From Chryseobacterium gleum (GTDB lineage Bacteria > Bacteroidota > Bacteroidia > UBA10329), in contig CAMCFW010000148.1 of assembly GCA_945874195.1 (NCBI GenBank), positions 1 to 6,045 of the forward strand: a DNA stretch of 6,045 nucleotides, read 5' to 3'. The stretch's first letter is position 1, and every line of letters begins with the position of its first letter. Position numbers and translations under genes: made by a program. The notes under the pieces are model-generated. The model saw only the letters and a list, made by a program, of their open reading frames with translations, did not search any database and was not told the origin of the DNA. Below are positions 1 to 5,758 of this stretch, piece after piece.

Positions 1-37
1 GGGAAATAATTCAACGGTGATTTTTTCGAAAGCATGA
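1..37 (+). CDS. beta-ketoacyl-ACP synthase, C-terminal end only (5' truncated)
   Basis: The frame starting at base 2 is open from the window edge to a TGA at 35-37 and reads GNNSTVIFSKA. This resembles the very end of FabF-type ketoacyl synthases, where a conserved GFGG(T/N)N motif is followed by a short hydrophobic strand and the stop. The stop overlaps the start of the next gene as ATGA (34-37), the arrangement expected for a KS translationally coupled to its chain-length factor. Only 11 codons are visible, so active-site residues cannot be checked. The call rests on the tail motif plus the neighbouring CLF. An unrelated protein with a similar tail cannot be excluded, but the coupling makes it unlikely. 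Confidence 0.72.
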   Translation, partial: GNNSTVIFSKA

Positions 38-921
38 TGTATCTCGGAGCTGCCACTTGCATATCGTTTCAAGACACCTTCGGGAGTGAAAACCCTTGGA
101 ATTCGCTCGTGACGATCAATGCTCAAACGCAACTCGTTCAGCCAGATTACAAGGATTTTGTGAGCCCTGCAACGTTGCGCAGAATGAGCACCGTGCTGAA
201 AATGGGCGCAGCCGGAGGGAAATCGTGCTTGCAAACGGCTGGCTTGGAGACCTGCGATGCCATCACGGTCGGAACAGGACTAGGCTGTGTTCGCGATACA
301 CTCAAGTTCCTTGAAGTGGTTTACAAGGACAACGAAACCAGCCTTTCGCCAACCGCCTTCATTCAATCCACCCACAATTCTATTGCAGGACAGTTGGCCC
401 TGATGTTGGGAAATCACGGCTACAACATGACGCATGTGCAAGGCGCGCTGTCGTTGGGTTACGCGCTCTCGGATGCTGAACTTCTTATTGGTGAAGGCGA
501 TGCCGAAACGGTACTGGTGGGCGCGGTTGATGAGAAGACCGATGAATTAGTTGAATTATTGTCCAAACTTGCTGATGCAGCAAGTTACGAATTGCCAATT
601 GTTGGCGAAGGCGGAGCCTTCTTCCTTGCGTCTAAGAATAAATTGAGTTCATCTGTGGCCAAAATGGTCGGTTTGAGTTTGTCGGGAAAGCTGGATGCGG
701 AAGCTGATCTGGTGTTTTCCAATTCAGGAGAAGGTTTCAACTACACCCAATTCTCAGGCGAGCATTTCACATCAGTCGGTTTCGGACTTTTCTTGGCCTT
801 GAAAGCCTTCGAGGCTGGAAAAGTTGACAACGGTCACGTATCGTTTCACGATCCAAAGCGAATTTTGGTCCGTCATTCTTTGTTCGGTCAGGAGCTGAGC
901 ATTCTATTGGAAAAGGTTTGA
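34..921 (+). CDS. ketoacyl-synthase-like chain-length factor (KS-beta), aryl-polyene/flexirubin type
   Basis: This 295-residue protein has the thiolase-like fold signature of beta-ketoacyl synthases in shortened form. It resembles the Ketoacyl-synt_2/CLF family rather than full-length FabF, which is about 410 residues. Visible landmarks are the segment SPATLRRMS (44-52), the GTGLGC turn (80-85), the THNSIAGQLAL helix (113-123), the nucleophile-elbow segment HVQGALS (134-140) and LVGAVDE (161-167). At the elbow the catalytic Cys of active synthases is replaced by Gln136, the hallmark of chain-length factors and KSQ proteins. The C-terminal segment with the NAHGTGT motif is absent; the equivalent region reads SNSGEGFN (229-236). 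The protein probably pairs with the KS encoded just upstream and sets polyene length on an ACP in the cytoplasm. The ATG at 34 is chosen because it forms a 4-bp ATGA overlap with the KS stop; a second ATG follows at 37. Family call is firm, the pathway is inferred. Confidence 0.85.
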   Translation: MMYLGAATCISFQDTFGSENPWNSLVTINAQTQLVQPDYKDFVSPATLRRMSTVLKMGAAGGKSCLQTAGLETCDAITVGTGLGCVRDTLKFLEVVYKDNETSLSPTAFIQSTHNSIAGQLALMLGNHGYNMTHVQGALSLGYALSDAELLIGEGDAETVLVGAVDEKTDELVELLSKLADAASYELPIVGEGGAFFLASKNKLSSSVAKMVGLSLSGKLDAEADLVFSNSGEGFNYTQFSGEHFTSVGFGLFLALKAFEAGKVDNGHVSFHDPKRILVRHSLFGQELSILLEKV

Positions 922-1676
922 ACTTTCAACGGCTGAACATACTTGCCATTGGCTTTGTGCTCGTTCTCATTCCGGCCATTACTCTCGGATTTGTTACTTG
1001 GAAAGTTCTGATCCTTCTATTCCTCGCTTACTCGATCACGCTCGGTTGGGGCGTGTTCGACATCGGTTCGCAATTTTTCATGAAAACTTTTTGGCGAGGA
1101 AAAAAAGGAACGGTCAGTTTTACATTTGATGATGGCCCCGACCCTCAGGTTACACCAAAAGTATTGGATGTGCTTCGCGAAGCAGACGTGAAAGCCACGT
1201 TTTTCGTCATTGGCAGAAATGCCGAAAAGCACCCACAGCTTTTGAAACAGATGATTGACGAAGGTCACGTGATCGGCAATCACACGTACAATCATGCGTA
1301 TGTTTTTTCGAGGTCAGGTGCAGAAAATCAAGTGACCGAAGGACAAGAGGCCGTTCAAAGCGTCATTGGCAAAAAAACGGCCTATTTCCGTCCGCCTTTC
1401 GGGGTTATGACGCCAGAAATCGCCACGGCTGCAAGGAAAGCGAAATGTACAGTGGTCGGGTGGGATCTCCGTTCGCAGGATGGAAGAATTAGAACAGCTA
1501 AAGCGACCGTGGACCGCGTTCGACCCCATCTGAAAAAGTCAACCGTTATCCTGTTCCATGACACAAATCCGACCACGCCCGATGCGCTTCGCGAGATTAT
1601 CCATCTTTGTAGGCAGAATGGCATGAAGATCGTTTCAGTGCCAGAACAATCCAGCATCAACCCTTATATAACCTAA
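918..1676 (+). CDS. membrane-anchored polysaccharide deacetylase (NodB/CE4 family)
   Basis: The protein has 252 residues. Residues 5-47 are two hydrophobic segments that should anchor it in the inner membrane, and the NodB domain follows from about 63. The CE4 motifs are present: TFDDGP (69-74, with the base and metal-binding Asp71/Asp72), NHTYNH (121-126, metal ligands His122 and His126), RPPFG (158-162) and the catalytic-His motif LFHD (212-215). The fourth motif reads WDLRSQD (182-188). With all metal ligands kept, it should be an active metal-dependent hydrolase removing N- or O-acyl groups from a sugar or a related conjugate. The start is TTG at 918, overlapping the previous TGA as TTGA; the first in-frame ATG (Met55) would delete the membrane segments. 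A stop-to-ATG gap of 1 bp follows. In this operon it may deacetylate a glycosylated pigment or lipid instead of a wall polymer; that role is inference. Confidence 0.9.
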   Translation: MNFQRLNILAIGFVLVLIPAITLGFVTWKVLILLFLAYSITLGWGVFDIGSQFFMKTFWRGKKGTVSFTFDDGPDPQVTPKVLDVLREADVKATFFVIGRNAEKHPQLLKQMIDEGHVIGNHTYNHAYVFSRSGAENQVTEGQEAVQSVIGKKTAYFRPPFGVMTPEIATAARKAKCTVVGWDLRSQDGRIRTAKATVDRVRPHLKKSTVILFHDTNPTTPDALREIIHLCRQNGMKIVSVPEQSSINPYIT

Positions 1677-1677
1677 C

Positions 1678-2022
1678 ATGAAAAATACTTTCGCGACCAT
1701 TTTCTTATTGATGTTCATGCTCGGTGTGCGGGCGCAGGAACACACGGAGACCATCACCATAAAAACCAGCATTGCATGCGACCATTGCATGAAGTGCGAT
1801 GATTGCGGTTACAACATCGACACGAGTGTGCGAAAGGCCAAAGGCGTTAGAAAGGTTGAGATCGATGCCGAGAAGAATACGGTGAAAGTGACGTATCAAC
1901 CTGACAGGACAACACCCGAAGAGATCAGGGTGGCCTTATCAAAAGCAGGTTTCGATGCGGATGGTGTGAAGGCGGATCCGGCTGCTTACGCTAAGTTGGA
2001 TGGTTGCTGCAAAAAGGATTAG
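1678..2022 (+). CDS. exported HMA-like heavy-metal-associated protein with a four-cysteine cluster
   Basis: The 114-residue product starts with a signal peptide (Lys2, hydrophobic 4-16, likely cleavage near VRAQ, 17-20), so it should act outside the inner membrane. Residues 24-95 fit the ferredoxin-like HMA fold: strand ETITIKT, the Cys segment, a helix, a GV turn at 56-57, then KVEIDAEKNTVKVTY and a second helix ending in AGFDADGV. Cysteines 34, 37, 40 and 43 form CxxCxxCxxC. By spacing to the following Ile and GV turn, Cys40/Cys43 match the canonical CxxC and Cys34/Cys37 are extra. Two more cysteines sit at the C-terminus (110-111, GCC). HMA domains bind Cu(I), Zn or similar ions; which ion, if any, is unknown here. 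The gene starts 1 bp after the deacetylase stop and ends 12 bp before the LolA-like gene. A redox role for the cysteines is an alternative. Confidence 0.82.
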   Translation: MKNTFATIFLLMFMLGVRAQEHTETITIKTSIACDHCMKCDDCGYNIDTSVRKAKGVRKVEIDAEKNTVKVTYQPDRTTPEEIRVALSKAGFDADGVKADPAAYAKLDGCCKKD

Positions 2023-2034
2023 TAACTGTCTGAT

Positions 2035-2661
2035 ATGCAGAGAGTAACCATATTTTTTCTTCCTTTCCTTTTTCCTTTATTCCTTTCAGCACAGGATTGG
2101 AAACCCGTTCAGGTCAACGATCCAATGCTGTCGGGCCTTCGGGCTTCCTTAGCCGGGATGAAAAGCATCAAGGGAGATATTCAGCAAGAGAAAACGTTTG
2201 CTTTCCTAACCGAGAAGCTCATTTCAAAAGGAGTGTTCGTTTATCAGAAAGAGAACAAATTGCGATGGGAATTCACCGAACCGATTGAATACATCATCCT
2301 CATCAATGACAATACGATGCGATTGAAGGAAGAAGGTCAGGAGAAGAAATTTAAGGGGATGAACCAGATCCTTAGACAGGTGAAGGAGATCATTCTCGGC
2401 TGTATTGATGGCTCGATCATGGGCAACGTGAATTACAAGACCGTGTTCTCGACCAACGGAACGAACATCCGCATTCAGCTTCAACCAAAGGAGAAAAATC
2501 TGAAGGAGTTCATCAAACAGATCGATGTTGAATTTGCCAAAGCGGGTTCTATTCTTAAGAAAGTAACTTTGACTGACCCTTCTGGCGATATGACAGACAT
2601 TCATTTCTCCAATGTGAAGGCCAACCTAAAGACCGATGAAGCTCTATTTGCTGATTTTTAG
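2035..2661 (+). CDS. LolA-like periplasmic outer-membrane lipoprotein carrier protein
   Basis: The protein has 208 residues with a signal peptide (hydrophobic 5-18, likely cleavage around LSAQ, 17-20). The mature part fits the LolA family: a helical start with GMKSIKGDIQQEK (41-53), strand SKGVFVYQKENKLRWEF (64-80), P83 and the IILINDNTMRL strand-turn (87-97), and the end IHFSNVKANLKTDEALF (189-205), equivalent to the conserved closing strand and helix. LolA folds as an open beta-barrel that shields acyl chains in the periplasm. Its length is near the family norm of about 200. Because it is embedded in a polyene-type operon, it more likely carries the acyl-linked pigment, or a dedicated lipid, than being the housekeeping carrier of the cell. 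The downstream gene overlaps its end by 26 bp. Family call strong, cargo inferred. Confidence 0.87.
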   Translation: MQRVTIFFLPFLFPLFLSAQDWKPVQVNDPMLSGLRASLAGMKSIKGDIQQEKTFAFLTEKLISKGVFVYQKENKLRWEFTEPIEYIILINDNTMRLKEEGQEKKFKGMNQILRQVKEIILGCIDGSIMGNVNYKTVFSTNGTNIRIQLQPKEKNLKEFIKQIDVEFAKAGSILKKVTLTDPSGDMTDIHFSNVKANLKTDEALFADF

Positions 2662-3199
2662 TCTGCTTGCAACCTCGGTTCAGGCACAGGCTCCAGGCAA
2701 GCGGTTCGACATACTTCCGCGGGGCGGGGAGGCTATTTACAAGGCCGAGTTCAATATCATGGGCACCACGATCAACGGCTTTCTGGCCGTGAATCACCGA
2801 AGAAACGATGTGCTGCACGTGGAGTTTACCTCTCCAATGGGAAACAACCTGCTGGAAATGCAGTGGAAAAACGGCAAATGGAAGAAGGTCTATGCCACCA
2901 AGAAATTGGACGGACGAACCACCTTCGACATGATGGCAGAGGACATTCTGCTGCTCTTCGCTCACTATCAGTACGACAGCGGCTTTGAAGACCTTGGCAG
3001 TGAATGGCGGTGGAACAAAAAGACACTCTTTCCTGTTTTTGACAATGGCAAACTTACGAGTGTGAAGATCGTGACCAAACGTCACCGACCATCCAAAACT
3101 GTCAGATACAAACAGGGAGATGACTGCATTGACGAATTGGCGATCGACCACCAGGGATTTCCGTTCTCGATAATACTGGAGCCGTTGAAGAAGAAATGA
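2636..3199 (+). CDS. exported protein resembling LolB/DUF3261, function unproven
   Basis: This 187-residue protein begins with a clear signal peptide (1-18, cleavage near VQAQ), which supports the ATG at 2636 although it lies 26 bp inside the LolA-like gene; the next in-frame Met is residue 42. There is no lipobox cysteine, so unlike classical LolB it would be soluble in the periplasm. The mature part is beta-rich. YKAEFNIMGTTINGFLAV (35-52) followed by VLHVEFTSPMGNNLLEMQW (59-77) resembles the LolB pattern of a strand pair and an SPLG-like turn. DUF3261 proteins of aryl-polyene clusters are thought to share this fold. Its end overlaps the dehydratase start as ATGA (3196-3199). It probably works with the preceding LolA-like protein in receiving or inserting a lipid-like molecule at the outer membrane. 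The similarity was judged by eye and is moderate, so a generic beta-sandwich protein remains possible. Confidence 0.6.
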   Translation: MKLYLLIFSLLATSVQAQAPGKRFDILPRGGEAIYKAEFNIMGTTINGFLAVNHRRNDVLHVEFTSPMGNNLLEMQWKNGKWKKVYATKKLDGRTTFDMMAEDILLLFAHYQYDSGFEDLGSEWRWNKKTLFPVFDNGKLTSVKIVTKRHRPSKTVRYKQGDDCIDELAIDHQGFPFSIILEPLKKK

Positions 3200-3558
3200 C
3201 CGGTTTGCAAGGATTTTACGAACGGATATCCGAACTAAAGACTGACGCTGGATTTACGGTCAACGTGCATTTGAATGCCGATCACGGAGTATATCGAGGT
3301 CATTTTCCAGGCAAACCTGTAGCCCCAGGCGCTGCCCTTACCCAAATGGTTTTGGACGAGGCTATCCGTTTAACAGATCATCAAAAGAAACTGAAGGAGT
3401 TCAGACAGATCAAATTCCTTGCAGTGATCGATCCGACCTTGGTCAACCAATTGGAATTGGAATTCGACATGCGCGAACGGAACGGAGTGGACATGTTCAC
3501 CTGCGTGGGCCGTTCGGGCGAAACCAATTACTTTAAGCTGAATGGCATCTTCGGCTGA
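3196..3558 (+). CDS. 3-hydroxyacyl-ACP dehydratase, FabZ/FabA-like hot-dog protein
   Basis: The product has 120 residues, a single short hot-dog domain. The active-site signature GHFPGKPVAPG (35-45) matches the FabZ/FabA consensus, with His36 as the catalytic histidine at the head of the segment. The acidic partner (Glu in FabZ, Asp in FabA), five residues after the PG, is Gln50 here. The long helix (46-60) is followed by the strands FRQIKFLAVIDP (69-80), QLELEFDM (85-92) and YFKLNGIFG (112-120), as usual. In this operon it should dehydrate 3-hydroxyacyl-ACP intermediates to make the conjugated polyene, perhaps together with a second dehydratase outside the window. The start overlaps the previous stop as ATGA. 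The next gene begins 17 bp before its end. A non-catalytic thioester-binding partner role is the main alternative. Confidence 0.85.
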   Translation: MTGLQGFYERISELKTDAGFTVNVHLNADHGVYRGHFPGKPVAPGAALTQMVLDEAIRLTDHQKKLKEFRQIKFLAVIDPTLVNQLELEFDMRERNGVDMFTCVGRSGETNYFKLNGIFG

Positions 3559-4738
3559 GTTGGACCATCATCGGCAGGAACTTAAACGCATGGGAATATG
3601 CGTCATCGTTCCGACCTACAACAACCATCGAACGGTCGGGCGCGTGATTGAAAGCGTGCTTGAATACACTGATGATCTGATCGTGGTGAACGATGGGGCC
3701 ACCGATGACACCCCTAAAATTCTGGAGACTTTCGGAGACAGGATCGTCAGAATTTCATACGTTCCGAATAAGGGAAAAGGCTACGCGCTGAGGACGGCTT
3801 TTGCCAAGGCAACAGAGTTGGGTTATCTCTACGCTATTACAATTGACAGTGATGGACAGCATTTCGCCAGCGATATTCCCAAGTTCATTGAGGTACATCG
3901 GTCGCATCCAGAAGCGGTGATCATGGGCGCACGCAATCTGGAAGCGGAAGGAATGGCGGCCAAAAGCAGCTTTGCCAACCGCTTTTCCAATTTCTGGTTC
4001 CGATTGCAAACCGGAATCTATATGCCCGACACACAGACCGGTTTTCGGCTCTATCCGCTTAAGAAGATTGAGAATCTCAGTCTTTTGACCAATCGTTTTG
4101 AGTTTGAAATTGAAGTGATCGTGAAGCTCGCTTGGCGCGATGTGCCGTTCGTTTCGGTTCCCATTCAGGTGAAATACGACCCGAACGAACGTGTATCGCA
4201 TTTCCGTCCTGGACCGGATTTCACGCGCATCAGTTTCCTGAATGCGTGGTTCACCATTCTTACGGCACTTTATCATTTGCCGAAAAGACTCCTCTTCAAA
4301 GGAAAACTCATCAAACTCATCAAAGAAGAAGCCATTAAACCAGAGGAGACCAACCTGCGCAAAGCCGCCAGTATCGGTTTCGGATTCTTCTTCGGACTAC
4401 TGCCCATTTGGGGTTTTCAGCTCCTCATAGGAATTCCAACCTCCATTTTTCTACGGATGAATAAAGTGCTGTTCATCACAGCGGCCAATATCAGTCTTCC
4501 ACCGCTGATCCCGTTCATCATCTATTTCAGCTACGTGATGGGGCAACCGTTTGTGGATGGCGAACCAATCCCGTTCGATAGATTATCTGAACTATCGCTG
4601 GATAATATACACGACAGCTATATCCAATACGTCATCGGGGCGATCCTGCTTTCCGTCATAACTGGATTGCTGGGTTTTTTGACCAGTTGGCTAACCTTGT
4701 CTGTCTTGCGAAAGAATCCGCGGACCGTTGCTCAGTAA
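3542..4738 (+). CDS. family 2 glycosyltransferase fused to a DUF2062 membrane domain
   Basis: The 398-residue protein has two parts. Residues 18-245 form a GT-A glycosyltransferase of the dolichyl-phosphate-mannose-synthase type: CVIVPTYNN (20-28), VVNDGATDDT (48-57), NKGKGYALRTAF (76-87), the metal- and nucleotide-binding DSDGQH (102-107), and TQTGFRLY (164-171). Residues about 250-395 are DUF2062: GFFFGLLPIWGFQLLIGIP (281-299), ANISLPPLIPFIIYFSYVMG (315-334) and a last membrane segment at 362-390. It probably transfers a sugar to a lipid-like acceptor at the inner membrane. The ATG at 3542 overlaps the dehydratase by 17 bp. The ATG at 3590 (Met17) has AGGA 10 bp upstream and begins right at the domain, so it is a real alternative giving 382 residues. 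The stop lies within the convergent tag gene (7-bp overlap). Domains certain; sugar and acceptor unknown. Confidence 0.9.
   Translation: MASSAELDHHRQELKRMGICVIVPTYNNHRTVGRVIESVLEYTDDLIVVNDGATDDTPKILETFGDRIVRISYVPNKGKGYALRTAFAKATELGYLYAITIDSDGQHFASDIPKFIEVHRSHPEAVIMGARNLEAEGMAAKSSFANRFSNFWFRLQTGIYMPDTQTGFRLYPLKKIENLSLLTNRFEFEIEVIVKLAWRDVPFVSVPIQVKYDPNERVSHFRPGPDFTRISFLNAWFTILTALYHLPKRLLFKGKLIKLIKEEAIKPEETNLRKAASIGFGFFFGLLPIWGFQLLIGIPTSIFLRMNKVLFITAANISLPPLIPFIIYFSYVMGQPFVDGEPIPFDRLSELSLDNIHDSYIQYVIGAILLSVITGLLGFLTSWLTLSVLRKNPRTVAQ
3576..3579 (+). promoter_or_regulatory. Shine-Dalgarno-like AGGA, supports an alternative GT2 start at 3590
   Basis: The sequence CAGGAAC places AGGA 10 bp before the in-frame ATG at 3590. 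The longer start at 3542 has no such element. As Bacteroidota rely little on Shine-Dalgarno pairing, this does not settle the start, but it makes internal initiation at Met17 plausible. Confidence 0.4.
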
Positions 4739-5304
4739 GCCTTAACTTCTTGGTGTCGGAAACAGTCCGTGGTGTGGTCATTCACCATTCCGGTGGCCTG
4801 CATGTGAGCATAGATGACCGTTGAACCTACGAACTTGAATCCGCGCTTTTTCAGGTCAGCACTTATCCTGTCCGAAAGTTCTGTTTTGGGCGGAAGTTGC
4901 TTGAGGGTTGCCCAGTTGTTCTGAACGGGCTTCCCATCCACAAACCCCCAGATGTAGTTGCTGAACGAACCGAACTCCTCCTGAACCTGAATGAACGCCT
5001 GTGCGTTGGAAACCGCGGCACGGATCTTCGCCCCATTTCGAATGATGCCAGCGTCCGCCATGAGGCTTTCAACCTTGGCGTCATCATAAGCGGCAACTTT
5101 CCTCACATCAAACTGGTCGAATGCCTTTCGGAAATTCTCTCGTTTTCGCAGCACCGTTATCCAACTAAGGCCCGCTTGGAAAGTTTCGAGAATTAGAAAT
5201 TCGAACAACCGATGGTCGTCTCGAACCGGAACACCCCATTCATCATCATGATATGAAATGTAAAGAGGGTCATCAGAGACCCAACCACAACGTGTTTTGC
5301 CCAT
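4732..5304 (-). CDS. tag: DNA-3-methyladenine glycosylase I
   Basis: This is a 190-residue base-excision repair enzyme that removes 3-methyladenine from alkylated DNA in the cytoplasm. It aligns by eye almost end to end with E. coli Tag (187 residues): CGWVSDDPLYISYHD (6-20), QAGLSWITVLRKREN (43-57), DAGIIRN (84-90), KKRGFKFVGST (152-162) and GMVNDHTTDC (172-181). The zinc-snap ligands are all present as Cys6, His19, His177 and Cys181, and Glu40 and Trp48 of the base pocket are kept. The start at 5304 is chosen because family members begin 3-5 residues before the CGW motif; an upstream Met at 5370 would add 22 unrelated residues and run into the preceding gene. It lies 37 bp after the 72-residue gene, probably co-transcribed with it, and converges on the GT2 gene with overlapping coding ends. 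Confidence 0.96.
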   Translation of the reverse strand: MGKTRCGWVSDDPLYISYHDDEWGVPVRDDHRLFEFLILETFQAGLSWITVLRKRENFRKAFDQFDVRKVAAYDDAKVESLMADAGIIRNGAKIRAAVSNAQAFIQVQEEFGSFSNYIWGFVDGKPVQNNWATLKQLPPKTELSDRISADLKKRGFKFVGSTVIYAHMQATGMVNDHTTDCFRHQEVKAY

Positions 5305-5341
5305 GATTAAAGATAAAGGTGGGAAAGCCCGAAACGATGGA

Positions 5342-5560
5342 CTACTTTTTCTTAACAACCTTAGGGTCATGAATGAACTTGCCGTTCACTGATTCTCCTA
5401 GGATCACCACCTCTTTGGATTTTTCGTAGTCTTTAACTGCAAGTGCCATTTCCTCTTCAGTATCTCTTCTGATCTTGATTCCAGAGGTTGCACCCGTATT
5501 CCTAACTTCAATGTAATATCCGTCCTTAAGTTTCTTCGGCCTTGTTGGCGGTCTTCCCAT
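5342..5560 (-). CDS. small basic protein of unknown function
   Basis: A 72-residue, lysine- and arginine-rich protein starts MGRPPTRPKKLKDGYYIEVR and continues with a short strand-turn-strand (YYIEVRNTGATSGIKIRR, 15-32), an acidic helix (DTEEEMALAVKDYEKSK, 33-49), a strand (EVVILGE, 50-56) and a basic tail ending KVVKKK. No signal peptide, membrane segment or cysteine is present. The basic N-terminus has the flavour of an AT-hook (GRPP), which suggests nucleic-acid contact, but that is weak inference. I recall similar small proteins in Flavobacteriales genomes but no known function. It is the first gene of a probable two-gene unit with tag. Regular codon use, a plausible fold pattern and a matching position argue for a real gene. 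Confidence 0.75.
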   Translation of the reverse strand: MGRPPTRPKKLKDGYYIEVRNTGATSGIKIRRDTEEEMALAVKDYEKSKEVVILGESVNGKFIHDPKVVKKK

Positions 5561-5687
5561 AATTCTCTTACTTCTTTAATCTAACCTTGTGTAAAACAAA
5601 CCAATTTTCCCCTTGTTCAGAAAACCCGATTTTGGCGTAATATAGGTATTTGAGTGAAATGGTGAGTAACAAATTTTTATTCGTTCG

Positions 5688-5711
5688 TCCCGATCATTTA
5701 ATTGATCGCGA
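5688..5711. promoter_or_regulatory. inverted repeat, possible operator in the divergent intergenic region
   Basis: CGATCA (5691-5696) and TGATCG (5703-5708) are perfect inverted arms around TTTAAT. Two further pairs outside one mismatch extend the dyad to 9-bp arms with one mismatch. A dyad with an AT-rich centre, 36 bp before the candidate -7 box of gcvT, suits a dimeric regulator. It is not followed by a T-run on either strand, so a terminator is unlikely. Confidence 0.4.
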
Positions 5712-5746
5712 ATGCATGTCATGTCGGTGCAACATTCCCAATTTTC

Positions 5747-5754
5747 TACATTTG
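5747..5754 (+). promoter_or_regulatory. candidate Bacteroidota -7 element for gcvT (TACATTTG)
   Basis: TACATTTG fits the TAnnTTTG consensus of the main Bacteroidota sigma factor exactly. A clear TTTG at -33 is lacking; the best region, around 5724-5729, reads TCGGTG. Transcription from here would start near 5760 and give a leader of about 60 bases before the gcvT ATG at 5823. Confidence 0.45.
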
Positions 5755-5758
5755 TTCG

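Noticed and set aside
2555..3151. Long open frame of 198 codons on the - strand
   Set aside because: It lies antisense to the LolA-like and LolB-like genes, shows no recognisable motif, and the + strand genes carry signal peptides, family motifs and operon spacing.
3755..4276. Open frame of 173 codons on the - strand
   Set aside because: Antisense to the well-defined GT2 domain, no motif; a shadow of the codon bias of the real gene.
4897..5196. Open frame of 99 codons on the + strand
   Set aside because: Fully antisense to tag, which has all zinc ligands and family motifs; no independent support.
5309..5316. TATCTTTA on the - strand before tag as a -7 promoter box
   Set aside because: It differs from TAnnTTTG at the last base, has no TTTG at -33, and would give a practically leaderless transcript; tag is better explained by read-through from the gene before it.
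5305..5370. Longer tag start adding 22 residues
   Set aside because: The extra residues do not resemble the family and would overlap the 72-residue gene; Met at 5304 matches the usual Tag N-terminus.
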